A DNA stretch of 64,000 bases from an uncultured Clostridia bacterium. Lineage in GTDB: Bacteria; Bacillota; Clostridia; Christensenellales; UBA1242. The notes beneath the pieces are model-generated. The model had not been told where the DNA came from. It saw nothing but the letters and a program-made list of their open reading frames with translations, and ran no database searches. Position numbers and translations under genes: made by a program. Positions 1 to 8,270 of this stretch are shown piece by piece. The stretch lies in assembly GCA_944383915.1 (NCBI GenBank), contig CALWRJ010000016.1:62001-126000 (forward strand), given 5' to 3'. Position 1 is the first letter of the stretch. Every line of letters starts with the position of its first letter.

Positions 1-1027
1 TAAATACCGCAATTTGAGCAATAGGAAATAAAATTGTCCCAGCACACAATATAACACCAGCCATACCTACTGCATTTTTTATTAAAACACTACTAGCCAT
101 TACTAAATTGAAACCATCCGAAAGATACCCACCCAAGATTGGAATATAGCTTTTTAAAGCAAATTTTGTAGCGCGTATTGAAACATTATCAAAGCTACCT
201 GCAACAATACCGCCTATTACCATTGCGCCCATAAACACGCTAAAACATACTCCAGCTACCCATTTAAAAATACTATAAAATAGTGCCTGGAATTTATTTA
301 ATTTAATTGAATCAGTTAAATGCCCTACAACTACAAAAACAAATGAAAATATGAATAAAGGAATTAGAAAATAAGTGAATATTTGCACAACTAAATTACT
401 TAATATTGCAAGAGTTGGTTGAAAAATTCCGACAGAAACAGCACCACCTACACTTGCTAGCATAGTAAGTAATATTGGAAACAGTAAGTCAATTTGGCTT
501 TTTAATGATGTAACACAATCTGTAGTTTGATTAAGCAAAGAAAATACGCTCGTTGTAATCAAAACAATAACAACACCATAGCATACAAAGTTAATTATTT
601 TACCTACCGAATCGGAGCCTACATCACTTCGTAAATTTCCAACCAAACTACATAATATTGTTACGGCAATAATGATACATAATAGCGGAATAAAATTTAT
701 TAATTCTCCAAAGAAACAATCTAGCAATGCGGTAAAAAATGAACTGTAATCTGTGCCAAAATCACCATTAAGAAGTTGTGTTACCTTATCCCAAAAACTG
801 CTTGTCCCAAATAAATTTTGACCATCTTCACCTAAATTTGAAATTATTTCATCAAAAGAACCTAAATCAAGGTCATTAAGTTGTTCATTAATATTTTCCT
901 CTAATTCTTGTTGTATTTCGTCTTGATTTGTTTCATCTGCGCAAAAAGTAATAGGTGTTAAGATAGCAAAGATAATTAATAATATGGTTAGCAAAATTAT
1001 AACTTTTAAAAAATTCTTTTTAATCAC
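1..1027 (-). CDS. spoIIIAE: Stage III sporulation protein AE, partial (C-terminus off the window)
   Basis: I translated this frame directly; it is open from a GTG at 1027 to the window edge, giving about 342 residues. The N-terminus has a hydrophobic signal-like segment followed by an acidic stretch rich in Glu, Asn and Gln, then many hydrophobic membrane segments. SpoIIIAE is a polytopic membrane component of the SpoIIIA-SpoIIQ channel that links mother cell and forespore. The assignment rests on its place as fifth gene after AA, AB, AC and AD and on the multi-pass pattern. The GTG start overlaps the TGA stop of spoIIIAD in a GTGA arrangement, which suggests coupled translation. The 3' end, and any AF, AG and AH genes, lie outside the window to the left. 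Confidence 0.9.
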   Translation of the reverse strand, partial: MIKKNFLKVIILLTILLIIFAILTPITFCADETNQDEIQQELEENINEQLNDLDLGSFDEIISNLGEDGQNLFGTSSFWDKVTQLLNGDFGTDYSSFFTALLDCFFGELINFIPLLCIIIAVTILCSLVGNLRSDVGSDSVGKIINFVCYGVVIVLITTSVFSLLNQTTDCVTSLKSQIDLLFPILLTMLASVGGAVSVGIFQPTLAILSNLVVQIFTYFLIPLFIFSFVFVVVGHLTDSIKLNKFQALFYSIFKWVAGVCFSVFMGAMVIGGIVAGSFDNVSIRATKFALKSYIPILGGYLSDGFNLVMASSVLIKNAVGMAGVILCAGTILFPIAQIAVF

Positions 1028-1413
1028 GGCATAATACCCACTATTATATCAATTAATGATTTTATAATTGGTATTGCAAGCACAAATATTATTAATTTAC
1101 CAGCAAGCATAACTTTGCTAGCAATAGCGTTATTACCACTGTCTGCACAAATATTTGCACTAAATTCAGTCAAATAACCTATGCCTACTATTTTTAAAAG
1201 TACTATAAATAATTCGCTATTTAACCCCGTGCTATCTAAAATATAAGTGAATACACCATATACTTGCTCTAAAAGGTCGATTATGTAAAAAAATAAAATT
1301 ACACCGCCAGCCACACCAACCAATAACGCTAATTCTGGTTTAGTTTGTTTAACAACAATAACCGCCACCACAATTATAAGAGCAAGTCCTATTACTTTAA
1401 AAATTTCTACCAC
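1024..1413 (-). CDS. spoIIIAD: Stage III sporulation protein AD
   Basis: This is a 129-residue membrane protein with about four hydrophobic segments, matching the usual length of SpoIIIAD. In the family it is an inner-membrane part of the SpoIIIA channel complex in the mother-cell membrane around the forespore. Features typical of the family are the repeated ILLKIVGIGYLTEF-type segment followed by a conserved Cys-Ala-Asp stretch near residues 88-91. The gene lies 8 nt after spoIIIAC and overlaps spoIIIAE by 4 nt, so the operon is tightly packed. The start is ATG at 1413. Confidence 0.93.
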   Translation of the reverse strand: MVEIFKVIGLALIIVVAVIVVKQTKPELALLVGVAGGVILFFYIIDLLEQVYGVFTYILDSTGLNSELFIVLLKIVGIGYLTEFSANICADSGNNAIASKVMLAGKLIIFVLAIPIIKSLIDIIVGIMP

Positions 1414-1421
1414 GATACCCC

Positions 1422-1625
1422 CTAAAAGAGATAAAAGAGATTTTGAACCGAACTAAATAATTCGCTAATCAAATCTAATACAATAAGCAAAACAATGATT
1501 AGTCCTGCAAGAGTTGTAAGAGTGGCTATTTCGTCCTTTCCTGCTTGCTTTAGAACTTGTGCCACAATAGCGACAACAATACCAATTGCGGCAATTTTAA
1601 ATATTATTTCTACACCTACTACCAT
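1422..1625 (-). CDS. spoIIIAC: Stage III sporulation protein AC
   Basis: This small protein of 67 residues has two transmembrane segments. The family is normally 65-68 residues long. The N-terminal part, IIFKIAAIGIVVAIVAQVLKQ, is close to the SpoIIIAC pattern of a helix followed by a Lys-rich turn. It is part of the membrane assembly of the SpoIIIA channel. Its position between spoIIIAB and spoIIIAD fits the canonical operon order. ATG codes for residue 1; the next possible starts are downstream and would cut into the first helix. Confidence 0.92.
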   Translation of the reverse strand: MVVGVEIIFKIAAIGIVVAIVAQVLKQAGKDEIATLTTLAGLIIVLLIVLDLISELFSSVQNLFYLF

Positions 1626-1640
1626 TATTTACCTCTAATT

Positions 1641-2129
1641 TTACAAAACAATAATAAACAGGGCTAGCCCACCCATTATACCTAATTTTAATGACATCGA
1701 ACCTTTTGTTTGTTCCTTGGAAACTTTATCCATATGGCTGTTTAAAAACTCATTAGACTGTTTAATTGCTTGTAATTGAGAATTGCTATCATTTCGCCCT
1801 AAATTAGACATAAAGTTGTAAACAACTTCTGCTGTATCATTATCGAGCAAATTTTGTTCGCTTTTCCATTTATTAAGCATTTCTATACTGTTTTGTTGAT
1901 TTGATATATATTTTGTTAAAAAATCACTAAATTCTTTATGAAAAGTATTTTTACTTTCAGTTAATATTTTATTTAAATTGTCTTGTGTAAACATAATATT
2001 AGTTTCCAAAATATTAAGGAAACTTTTAAAATCTGTAACAAAATTTAATTTTTTCTTATAAGTACTTGCTACCTTAAAACCAACAAAAACGCATATCGCT
2101 AAAAGAATAGCACCTATTAAAAAATTCAT
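1641..2129 (-). CDS. spoIIIAB: Stage III sporulation protein AB
   Basis: The 162-residue product has an N-terminal transmembrane helix (about residues 3-22), a helical soluble domain and a C-terminal hydrophobic helix (about 145-162). This is the SpoIIIAB architecture, which resembles GspF/PilC-like membrane proteins of secretion systems. The gene starts 7 nt after the stop of spoIIIAA and precedes spoIIIAC by 15 nt. Sequence is poorly conserved in this family, so the call relies on architecture, length and operon position. Confidence 0.9.
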   Translation of the reverse strand: MNFLIGAILLAICVFVGFKVASTYKKKLNFVTDFKSFLNILETNIMFTQDNLNKILTESKNTFHKEFSDFLTKYISNQQNSIEMLNKWKSEQNLLDNDTAEVVYNFMSNLGRNDSNSQLQAIKQSNEFLNSHMDKVSKEQTKGSMSLKLGIMGGLALFIIVL

Positions 2130-2136
2130 AATTCAC

Positions 2137-3051
2137 CTACGAGCAATATAAACATGTATTATTTTTATCCCAAACGCCTTCAAGTGTTCCTGCCCCGCGT
2201 CTATTTGATAATACTACGAAACGCTCAAAGGCATTTTCTTTAAGTAAATCTTTAAAAAAGGGCTTATGCGCTAAATCAAATAAATCTTTACTATGAGTCG
2301 TTGCGATTACCTTTACGCCACACCCCATAGTATAACGAATAGCCTCAAAATCTTGTGCAGTTATCAATTCGTCAAGCACTATTACTTCAGGAGTCATCGT
2401 TCTAATACCATTAATTATACCAAATTGCTTGTTTGCACCAGAAAAAACATCGGCAAACTTGCCTAGGTATAAGCCTGCTTTGCCATTTAAAACTGCACCA
2501 AGTTCATTTCTTTCATCAACAACCAAAATGTTTTTAGCAATAAATTTATCACTTAAATTAGCAGTTAAATCTCTAATAAAAGTTGTTTTACCAGCCCCTG
2601 GAGGCGCTATTACAAGAGTATTATATACTCCACTCTCATCATATAAAAATGGCAAAGCATTTAAAGAACAATTTTTTATTTCATGAGGAATTCGAATATT
2701 AACTGAACTAAAATTTTTTATAGTTTTGACTTCATTATTTTCAATTACAACTTCACCGCAAATACCTATTCTAACTCCATTGTTTAGTGTTATATACCCT
2801 TGCCGTAACTCTTCATTATGTGCATAAACACTACACTCGCAGGCTCTAAAAATAATATCATTCAATTCCTGTGATGCTACTTTTAAAGAGTTTTGTTCAT
2901 TGTCGGCTAGACCGTTTTCTCCTAAATAATACCTACCGCCATAGTTTAAAACAGTAGGTTGTCCAACGCGCAACCGAATTTCACTTAACTTGTCCACTTT
3001 TAAAAAATCTAATGACCTATTAAAACGCATTGGCAGTATATTTTTAAGCAT
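2137..3051 (-). CDS. spoIIIAA: Stage III sporulation protein AA, secretion-type ATPase
   Basis: This 304-residue cytoplasmic ATPase is the first gene of the spoIIIA operon. It has a Walker A motif APPGAGKTT at residues 149-157, a VVDER segment shortly after it and an IVLDEL Walker B-like segment around residue 222. SpoIIIAA resembles GspE/VirB11-type secretion ATPases and is thought to power the mother-cell to forespore channel. A perfect GGAGGT ribosome binding site at 3055-3060 sits 3 nt upstream of the ATG. In known sporeformers this operon is read by sigma-E; I could not identify a clear sigma-E promoter in the 120 bp upstream. Confidence 0.95.
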   Translation of the reverse strand: MLKNILPMRFNRSLDFLKVDKLSEIRLRVGQPTVLNYGGRYYLGENGLADNEQNSLKVASQELNDIIFRACECSVYAHNEELRQGYITLNNGVRIGICGEVVIENNEVKTIKNFSSVNIRIPHEIKNCSLNALPFLYDESGVYNTLVIAPPGAGKTTFIRDLTANLSDKFIAKNILVVDERNELGAVLNGKAGLYLGKFADVFSGANKQFGIINGIRTMTPEVIVLDELITAQDFEAIRYTMGCGVKVIATTHSKDLFDLAHKPFFKDLLKENAFERFVVLSNRRGAGTLEGVWDKNNTCLYCS

Positions 3052-3145
3052 TTTACCTCCTTTTGCAATATTCTATTTTATTGATTTTTCTTTTATGATA
3101 ATTTGTAGTAAAATTTGATTTAATAAAAAAATAAAATCGATAAAA

Positions 3146-3173
3146 CAAAAAAACACACTATATGAAAGTGTGT
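3146..3173 (-). terminator. Rho-independent terminator after hemW
   Basis: On the minus strand a 7-bp stem (ACACACT/AGTGTGT, 3153-3173) is followed directly by seven T residues (3152-3146). It lies 4 nt beyond the hemW stop and separates hemW from the spoIIIA operon, which therefore probably has its own promoter in 3061-3145. Confidence 0.8.
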
Positions 3174-3176
3174 GTA

Positions 3177-4298
3177 TTAAAAAAATTCTGCAATAATAGC
3201 ATTAGAAATATTAAAATCGTTTATTTTTATGTAGTCGTTTTTAATTGTAATCAAGTTTTGGGTGCTTAATTTGCTTATTGTGTTTTTATATTCTTTTAAG
3301 AAGTCGCTTTGAAATTTTTTATTGTATTCCTGAATATTAAGCCCTTTTTCTGTCCTTAAAGCAAGCATTATCGTTTCCTCTTTTGCAGTCTTTAAAGTTT
3401 CAGGTTCAATATTTTCCATACAATTTAAAGGCGTGCTTAAATATTTATTAAAATTTGAAGTATTATGCCAATGAACGCCTTTTATGAAAGAGTGTGAAGC
3501 CAAACCTAAACCTAAATATTCCCCGCGCGCCCAATAATTTTTATTATGTACTGATTCGTAGCCTTTTTTAGCAAAATTACTGATTTCATATCTAAAAAAA
3601 CCATGTTTAGATAAGAAATCTACAGCGTAATCGTACATATTAACGCATTCATCATCGCTAGGTAATTGTAATTCTTTGTTTTTCACTTCATTATAAAGTG
3701 GTGTATTCGGCTCTAAAATGAGTCCATAACACGAAATATGTGTAATATCCAAATTTGTTACACGATTTAGACTTTCCTTTACATCTTCTAAATCTTGAGT
3801 TGGTACGCCAAACATAAAGTCAACATTGATATCATTAATACCCACTTTATGAGCATAGTTTACTGCATTGACTAAATCTTGAAAATTATGTTTTCGATTT
3901 AGAATTTTTAATATTTCATCATTATGACTTTGCAGTCCAAAACTGATTCTATTGCACCCAGCCTCTTTAAATTCCTGTGCTTTTTCTAGTGTAAATGAAT
4001 TTGGATTTGCTTCAATTGTGATACTATTACCGCTTATTTTAAAATTTGTTTTAATGTTTTTTAAGATTTCAAAAATAACATTTTTAGGCAAAATAGATGG
4101 AGTACCACCACCTATATATATAGATGTTACCTGATAATTTTTATAAAACTCACCTTTTGCTTTAATTTCAGCATTAAGTGCCTGTAAATATGCACTTACT
4201 TGCTCATTTTTAGGCACAAAGGAGCAAAAATCACAATAACTGCATTTTGACACACAAAAAGGTATATGAACATATAAAGCAAACTTATTTAAACTCAT
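3177..4298 (-). CDS. hemW: Radical SAM heme chaperone HemW-like protein
   Basis: The 373-residue protein begins with the HemW signature: YVHIPFC at residues 9-15 and the CxxxCxxC cluster C15-S-K-C-x-Y-C, which binds the 4Fe-4S cluster of radical SAM enzymes. A following YIGGGTPS motif is the SAM-binding glycine-rich strand. HemW was long annotated as oxygen-independent coproporphyrinogen oxidase but acts as a heme-binding chaperone; the extra Cys after CxxxCxxC is typical of HemW. A GGAG at 4304-4307 places the start at 4298. The gene sits 66 nt downstream of lepA, the usual lepA-hemW pairing in Firmicutes. No heme-pathway gene is present in the window. Confidence 0.92.
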   Translation of the reverse strand: MSLNKFALYVHIPFCVSKCSYCDFCSFVPKNEQVSAYLQALNAEIKAKGEFYKNYQVTSIYIGGGTPSILPKNVIFEILKNIKTNFKISGNSITIEANPNSFTLEKAQEFKEAGCNRISFGLQSHNDEILKILNRKHNFQDLVNAVNYAHKVGINDINVDFMFGVPTQDLEDVKESLNRVTNLDITHISCYGLILEPNTPLYNEVKNKELQLPSDDECVNMYDYAVDFLSKHGFFRYEISNFAKKGYESVHNKNYWARGEYLGLGLASHSFIKGVHWHNTSNFNKYLSTPLNCMENIEPETLKTAKEETIMLALRTEKGLNIQEYNKKFQSDFLKEYKNTISKLSTQNLITIKNDYIKINDFNISNAIIAEFF

Positions 4299-4364
4299 TT
4301 AAACTCCAACTCATATTCTCAAAAAATATTTTCGCATATAGTTCGCTGACGACTTAATTTTGCT

Positions 4365-6164
4365 TTAATCTATTTTTAAAATACTAATAAAAGCATCGCT
4401 TGGTACTTCAACAGAACCAATATTTCGCATTTTCTTTTTACCTTCTTTTTGTTTTTCAAGAAGTTTACGCTTTCTCGTGACATCACCACCATAACATTTT
4501 GCTAGCACATCTTTACGAAAGGCTTTTACTGTTTCACGGGCAATAATTTTTCCACCAATGGCCGCTTGGATAGGCACTTCAAACATTTGCCTAGGGATAA
4601 CTTCTTTTAGTTTTTCCGTCATTATTTTCCCGCGTTCGTAAGCCTTATCCTGATGGGCAATTAGACTTAAAGCATCGCAAATTTCACCTTTTAGCAAAAT
4701 ATCAAGTTTTACGAGTTTACTTGGTCTATAATCTGCCATTTCATAATCAAGACTTGCATAACCGCGTGTGCGACTCTTAAGGCTATCAAAAAAATCATAA
4801 ATAATTTCGCTAAGTGGAATTGTATAGTCAAGACGAACACGCTTTTCATCAAGATACACAACATCAGTATTTTCACCACGGCGTTCGGTACATAATTCCA
4901 TTATTGAGCCCATATATTCGGGTGGTGTGAAAATATGCGCATTTACATAAGGCTCTTCTATATGGTCAATGAAACTTTGCTCTGGTAAATTGCTTGGGTT
5001 GCTTACTTCTATCATTTCTCCATTTGTTTTAAATACATGATAACTTACGCCAGGTGCAGTGGTGATAATATCCAAATTAAATTCGCGTTCAAGTCTTTCT
5101 TGAATTATTTCCATATGCAATAATCCTAAAAAGCCACAACGGAAGCCAAAACCAAGAGCTACAGATGTTTCTGGCTGATAATCAAGCGCGCTGTCGTTTA
5201 ATTTTAATTTTTCTAGCGCATCTTTTAGTTCACCGTATTTACTTCCATCAACAGGGAAAATTCCACTAAACACAACAGGTTGTACTTGCTTATAACCAGG
5301 TAGTGCTTCGGTAGCAGGGTTATCGGCATTAGTGATTGTATCGCCAACTCTTGCCTCGCTAACTTTTTTAATACTTGCCGCAATATAGCCTACTTCACCT
5401 GTAAGTAACACATCGCTCTCTTTTGCTTTAGGAGTAAAATAGCCAACTTCTGTAACTTCAAAGACATTGTTAGTTTGCATAAATTTGATTTTATCACCCT
5501 TTTTTACAGAACCATCAAATACGCGTACAAGACAAATTGCTCCTTTAAAATTATCATAATAACTATCAAATACCAAACATTTTAGTGGCGCGTTTTCTTT
5601 TCCTCTAGGCGCTGGAAATTCCTTAATTATGCCTTCTAAAACGGCTTCTATATTAGTCCCTTCCTTTGCAGAAATGCACGGAGCGTGCATAGCGGGAATG
5701 CCAATGACATCCTCTATTTCTTTTTTTACCTTTTCAGGCTCTGCACTTGGTAAATCTATTTTATTAATAACAGGTAAAATCTCCAAATTATTATCAAGTG
5801 CTAAATGAACATTAGCAAGAGTTTGCGCCTCTACTCCTTGTCCTGCATCAACAATTAAAATAGCACCTTCGCAAGCAGCAAGCGAACGACTAACTTCATA
5901 AGTAAAATCGACATGCCCTGGTGTATCAATAAGATTTAAAATATAATCATTTCCTTGATAATTATACTTCATTCTTGTTGGTGTCAATTTTATAGTTATT
6001 CCGCGCTCTCTTTCAAGGTCCATACTATCTAGTAATTGTTCTTGCAAATCTCTTTTAGCAACAGTTCCCGTTGCCTCGAGAAGTCTATCTGCAAGCGTAC
6101 TTTTACCATGGTCTATATGAGCAACAATACAAAAGTTGCGAATAAATTTTTGTCTATCAGACAT
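4365..6164 (-). CDS. lepA: Elongation factor 4 (LepA GTPase)
   Basis: The 599-residue product has the full EF4 architecture. The G1 motif AHIDHGKS is at residues 15-22, DTPGH is the G3 motif, and NKIDLP is the G4 motif. Domains II, III and V follow, and the LepA-specific C-terminal domain ends with the basic stretch [15 protein letters not shown]. LepA is a ribosomal translocase-like GTPase that remodels or back-translocates stalled ribosomes at the membrane or under salt stress. It is transcribed with hemW and is divergent from the phosphodiesterase gene at 6311. Confidence 0.97.
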   Translation of the reverse strand: MSDRQKFIRNFCIVAHIDHGKSTLADRLLEATGTVAKRDLQEQLLDSMDLERERGITIKLTPTRMKYNYQGNDYILNLIDTPGHVDFTYEVSRSLAACEGAILIVDAGQGVEAQTLANVHLALDNNLEILPVINKIDLPSAEPEKVKKEIEDVIGIPAMHAPCISAKEGTNIEAVLEGIIKEFPAPRGKENAPLKCLVFDSYYDNFKGAICLVRVFDGSVKKGDKIKFMQTNNVFEVTEVGYFTPKAKESDVLLTGEVGYIAASIKKVSEARVGDTITNADNPATEALPGYKQVQPVVFSGIFPVDGSKYGELKDALEKLKLNDSALDYQPETSVALGFGFRCGFLGLLHMEIIQERLEREFNLDIITTAPGVSYHVFKTNGEMIEVSNPSNLPEQSFIDHIEEPYVNAHIFTPPEYMGSIMELCTERRGENTDVVYLDEKRVRLDYTIPLSEIIYDFFDSLKSRTRGYASLDYEMADYRPSKLVKLDILLKGEICDALSLIAHQDKAYERGKIMTEKLKEVIPRQMFEVPIQAAIGGKIIARETVKAFRKDVLAKCYGGDVTRKRKLLEKQKEGKKKMRNIGSVEVPSDAFISILKID

Positions 6165-6280
6165 TTATGCTCTCCAATTAAAATTTTAATTTTATTATAC
6201 AAAAATTTGCTTATTTTTGCAATAGAATTGATTTATTTTGCATAAAGTATATAAATTTACTAGCCTATTTAAATAATATT

Positions 6281-6304
6281 TGGTATAATTTAAAAAATTT
6301 GAGG
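6281..6304 (+). promoter_or_regulatory. Extended -10 promoter and RBS of the phosphodiesterase gene
   Basis: A TGGTATAAT extended -10 element (TATAAT at 6284-6289) lies 21 nt upstream of the ATG at 6311. No good -35 hexamer is visible at the right distance, as expected for an extended -10 promoter. GAGG at 6301-6304 is the ribosome binding site. The identical TGGTATAAT core occurs before tmcAL and nifJ. Confidence 0.7.
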
Positions 6305-6310
6305 TTATAT

Positions 6311-7057
6311 ATGGAAATTTTTAAATCTTGGTTAGTTGAAAAATTTATTGCGCATAGAGGATTTTATGATGAAAATAATCCAGAAAACTCGCTACTTGCC
6401 TTTCAACGCGCAATTGATAATAATTACGCTATAGAACTAGATGTTCATGTAATCAGCGATGGCACTGTCGTTGTTTTTCATGATAGCCAACTTGGCCGTA
6501 TGACAGGAAAAGACGGCTATGTAAAACAGTTAAAAGCAGAAGATTTGCCAAATTATAAATTAGGTAAAACAGAACAAACAATACCAACTCTTAAACAAGT
6601 GCTTGACTTTGTGGCAGGCAAAACTCCAATTTTAGTAGAAATAAAAACCGAAAACACGAAAGTTGGCGCAGATGAATCTAGAATTTACGAAATATTAAAA
6701 AACTATAATGGTGATTATGCCGTTCAATCGTTTAATCCTTTTACTATAGAATGGTTTAAAAACAATGCTCCAGAAGTTACGCGTGGAATATTGAGCGCTA
6801 AATTTGGTCCAGATATGGTAGACCGTCCTAAATCTTGGATAAAAAGATATGCTTTAAGAAATATGGTTTTTAACAAACGCGCACAGCCACAATTTATAGC
6901 ATATAATGTAAATGACTTGCCTACATTAAAAGTAAAAGGTAAAAAATGCAAAAATTTACCGATATTGGCGTGGACAGTTCGTTCTCAAACGCAATATTTG
7001 GAAATTGTAAAGTATGTAGATAATATTATTTTCGAAGGTTTTAAGCCAAGTATATAA
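6311..7057 (+). CDS. Glycerophosphodiester phosphodiesterase (GDPD family)
   Basis: The 248-residue enzyme has the GDPD signature near the N-terminus: AHRG, then PENSLLAF, ELDV and VVFHD, which supply the catalytic His pair and the metal-binding Glu and Asp residues. Such enzymes split glycerophosphodiesters into sn-glycerol 3-phosphate and an alcohol. The compact single domain without signal peptide or membrane segments suggests a cytoplasmic UgpQ-like enzyme. The frame could start at an upstream TTG (6299), but the ATG at 6311 is preceded by GAGG and is the better start. The exact substrate cannot be read from the sequence. Confidence 0.9.
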   Translation: MEIFKSWLVEKFIAHRGFYDENNPENSLLAFQRAIDNNYAIELDVHVISDGTVVVFHDSQLGRMTGKDGYVKQLKAEDLPNYKLGKTEQTIPTLKQVLDFVAGKTPILVEIKTENTKVGADESRIYEILKNYNGDYAVQSFNPFTIEWFKNNAPEVTRGILSAKFGPDMVDRPKSWIKRYALRNMVFNKRAQPQFIAYNVNDLPTLKVKGKKCKNLPILAWTVRSQTQYLEIVKYVDNIIFEGFKPSI

Positions 7058-7060
7058 CAA

Positions 7061-7086
7061 AAAGACACTACAGTGTCTTTTTTTTA
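7061..7086. terminator. Bidirectional terminator between the phosphodiesterase gene and ftsY
   Basis: An 8-bp perfect stem (AAAGACAC/GTGTCTTT) with a TACA loop is followed by a T-run on the plus strand and flanked by A residues on the other side, so it can stop transcription from both converging genes. Confidence 0.85.
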
Positions 7087-7104
7087 TATTTGTTAATTTT
7101 GTTT

Positions 7105-8001
7105 TTAAATAATTGCTTCGACAAATTCTTTTGAGTCAAATTCGCTAATGTCGTCTATTTTCTCTCCTGTCCCAATAAATACAACAGGGGTATTGTATTC
7201 TTGTGCAATTCCTAAAATTACGCCACCTTTTGCAGTACCATCAAGTTTAGTAACGATTAAGCCATCAAGCCCTATTGCTTCATCGAAATACTCAACCTGA
7301 CTTAATGCATTTTGCCCCGTTGTAGCATCTAATACTAAAAGTTTTTGATAGCAAACTTCAGGCCATTGATTAGTAACGACTTTTGATACTTTCTTTAATT
7401 CCTCCATTAAATTAGCCTTATTGTGCAATCTGCCCGCCGTATCAATAATTACTACATCAGTTCCCTTTGCTTTTGCACTAGCAACACCGTCAAAAACAAC
7501 ACTCGCTGAGTCTGCGCCTTCATCGTTTTTAACAATTTTCACATTGTTCTTACTAGCCCAAATGCTTAATTGTTCACTAGCCGCTGCTCTAAAAGTATCA
7601 CCTGCTACAAGCAAAACCGATTTCCCTTGTTGCTTATAAAAGTTTGCAAGTTTGCCTATCGTTGTAGTTTTGCCTACTCCATTTACTCCAACTATCATTA
7701 AAACAAGAGGATAAGTCGTTTCAGGCAACTCGTTTTCATTTAAGATGTCTTGCATAATTTGGCGCAAAGCCTCTTTTACATCATCTTGTGTACGAAGTTT
7801 TGTTTTTTTCGCTTCGATGCGTAGGCGTTCTACTATTTCCTCTGAACATTCAATTCCTAAATCTGACGAAATTAAAATATCAATTAAGTCGTCAAAAAAT
7901 TCATCGTCTAACTCACCATGTGACATAATTGACATTATTTTATTATCAAAAGACGCCTTCGTCTTTTTAAACGCTTCCTTAATTTTGTTAAAAAATCCCA
8001 T
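7105..8001 (-). CDS. ftsY: Signal recognition particle receptor FtsY
   Basis: The 298-residue GTPase consists of the N and G domains of the SRP receptor. The P-loop GVNGVGKT is at residues 105-112, DTAGRLHNK is the G3 region, and TKLDGTAKGG is the G4/closing-loop motif. It pairs with Ffh to deliver ribosome-nascent chains to the translocon. The acidic A domain of the E. coli protein is absent, as in Gram-positives. AGGA ten bases upstream supports the ATG at 8001. Its position after smc is the usual Firmicute order, but here a displaced smc tail lies between the two genes. Confidence 0.96.
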   Translation of the reverse strand: MGFFNKIKEAFKKTKASFDNKIMSIMSHGELDDEFFDDLIDILISSDLGIECSEEIVERLRIEAKKTKLRTQDDVKEALRQIMQDILNENELPETTYPLVLMIVGVNGVGKTTTIGKLANFYKQQGKSVLLVAGDTFRAAASEQLSIWASKNNVKIVKNDEGADSASVVFDGVASAKAKGTDVVIIDTAGRLHNKANLMEELKKVSKVVTNQWPEVCYQKLLVLDATTGQNALSQVEYFDEAIGLDGLIVTKLDGTAKGGVILGIAQEYNTPVVFIGTGEKIDDISEFDSKEFVEAII

Positions 8002-8065
8002 TCTTAATTATTCCTAATTCATTTAATTTTAGTTTATACTTTATTTTTTTTATAATCAATATCTC

Positions 8066-8193
8066 TTACGGCTGGCAATGGAGCAAAGCAGACAATCTAC
8101 TCCAAAACCGTTTGTATAGCCTCACTAAGTTTAACACTTACTACTTTACTTACACCTTTTTGTTCCATTGTTACACCATAGAGATTGTCTGCT
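8066..8193 (-). pseudogene. Displaced second copy of the smc 3' end
   Basis: This 128-bp segment repeats the last part of smc plus its downstream flank (8241-8367), about 175 bp away in the same orientation. Read in frame it encodes the final 31 residues of SMC with an identical protein sequence and stop codon. Within the coding part the two copies differ at only four bases, all silent third positions (ACA/ACT, AAA/AAG, GAG/GAA, GCT/GCG). There is a one-base indel just beyond the stop. No start codon or ribosome binding site precedes the fragment, so it is not a working gene. Confidence 0.9.
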
Positions 8194-8270
8194 TTGTTAA
8201 GACAGCCGTTATTACATTTCACTTTTATACAACCTAACAATTACGGCTGGCAATGGAGCAAGCAGACAAT

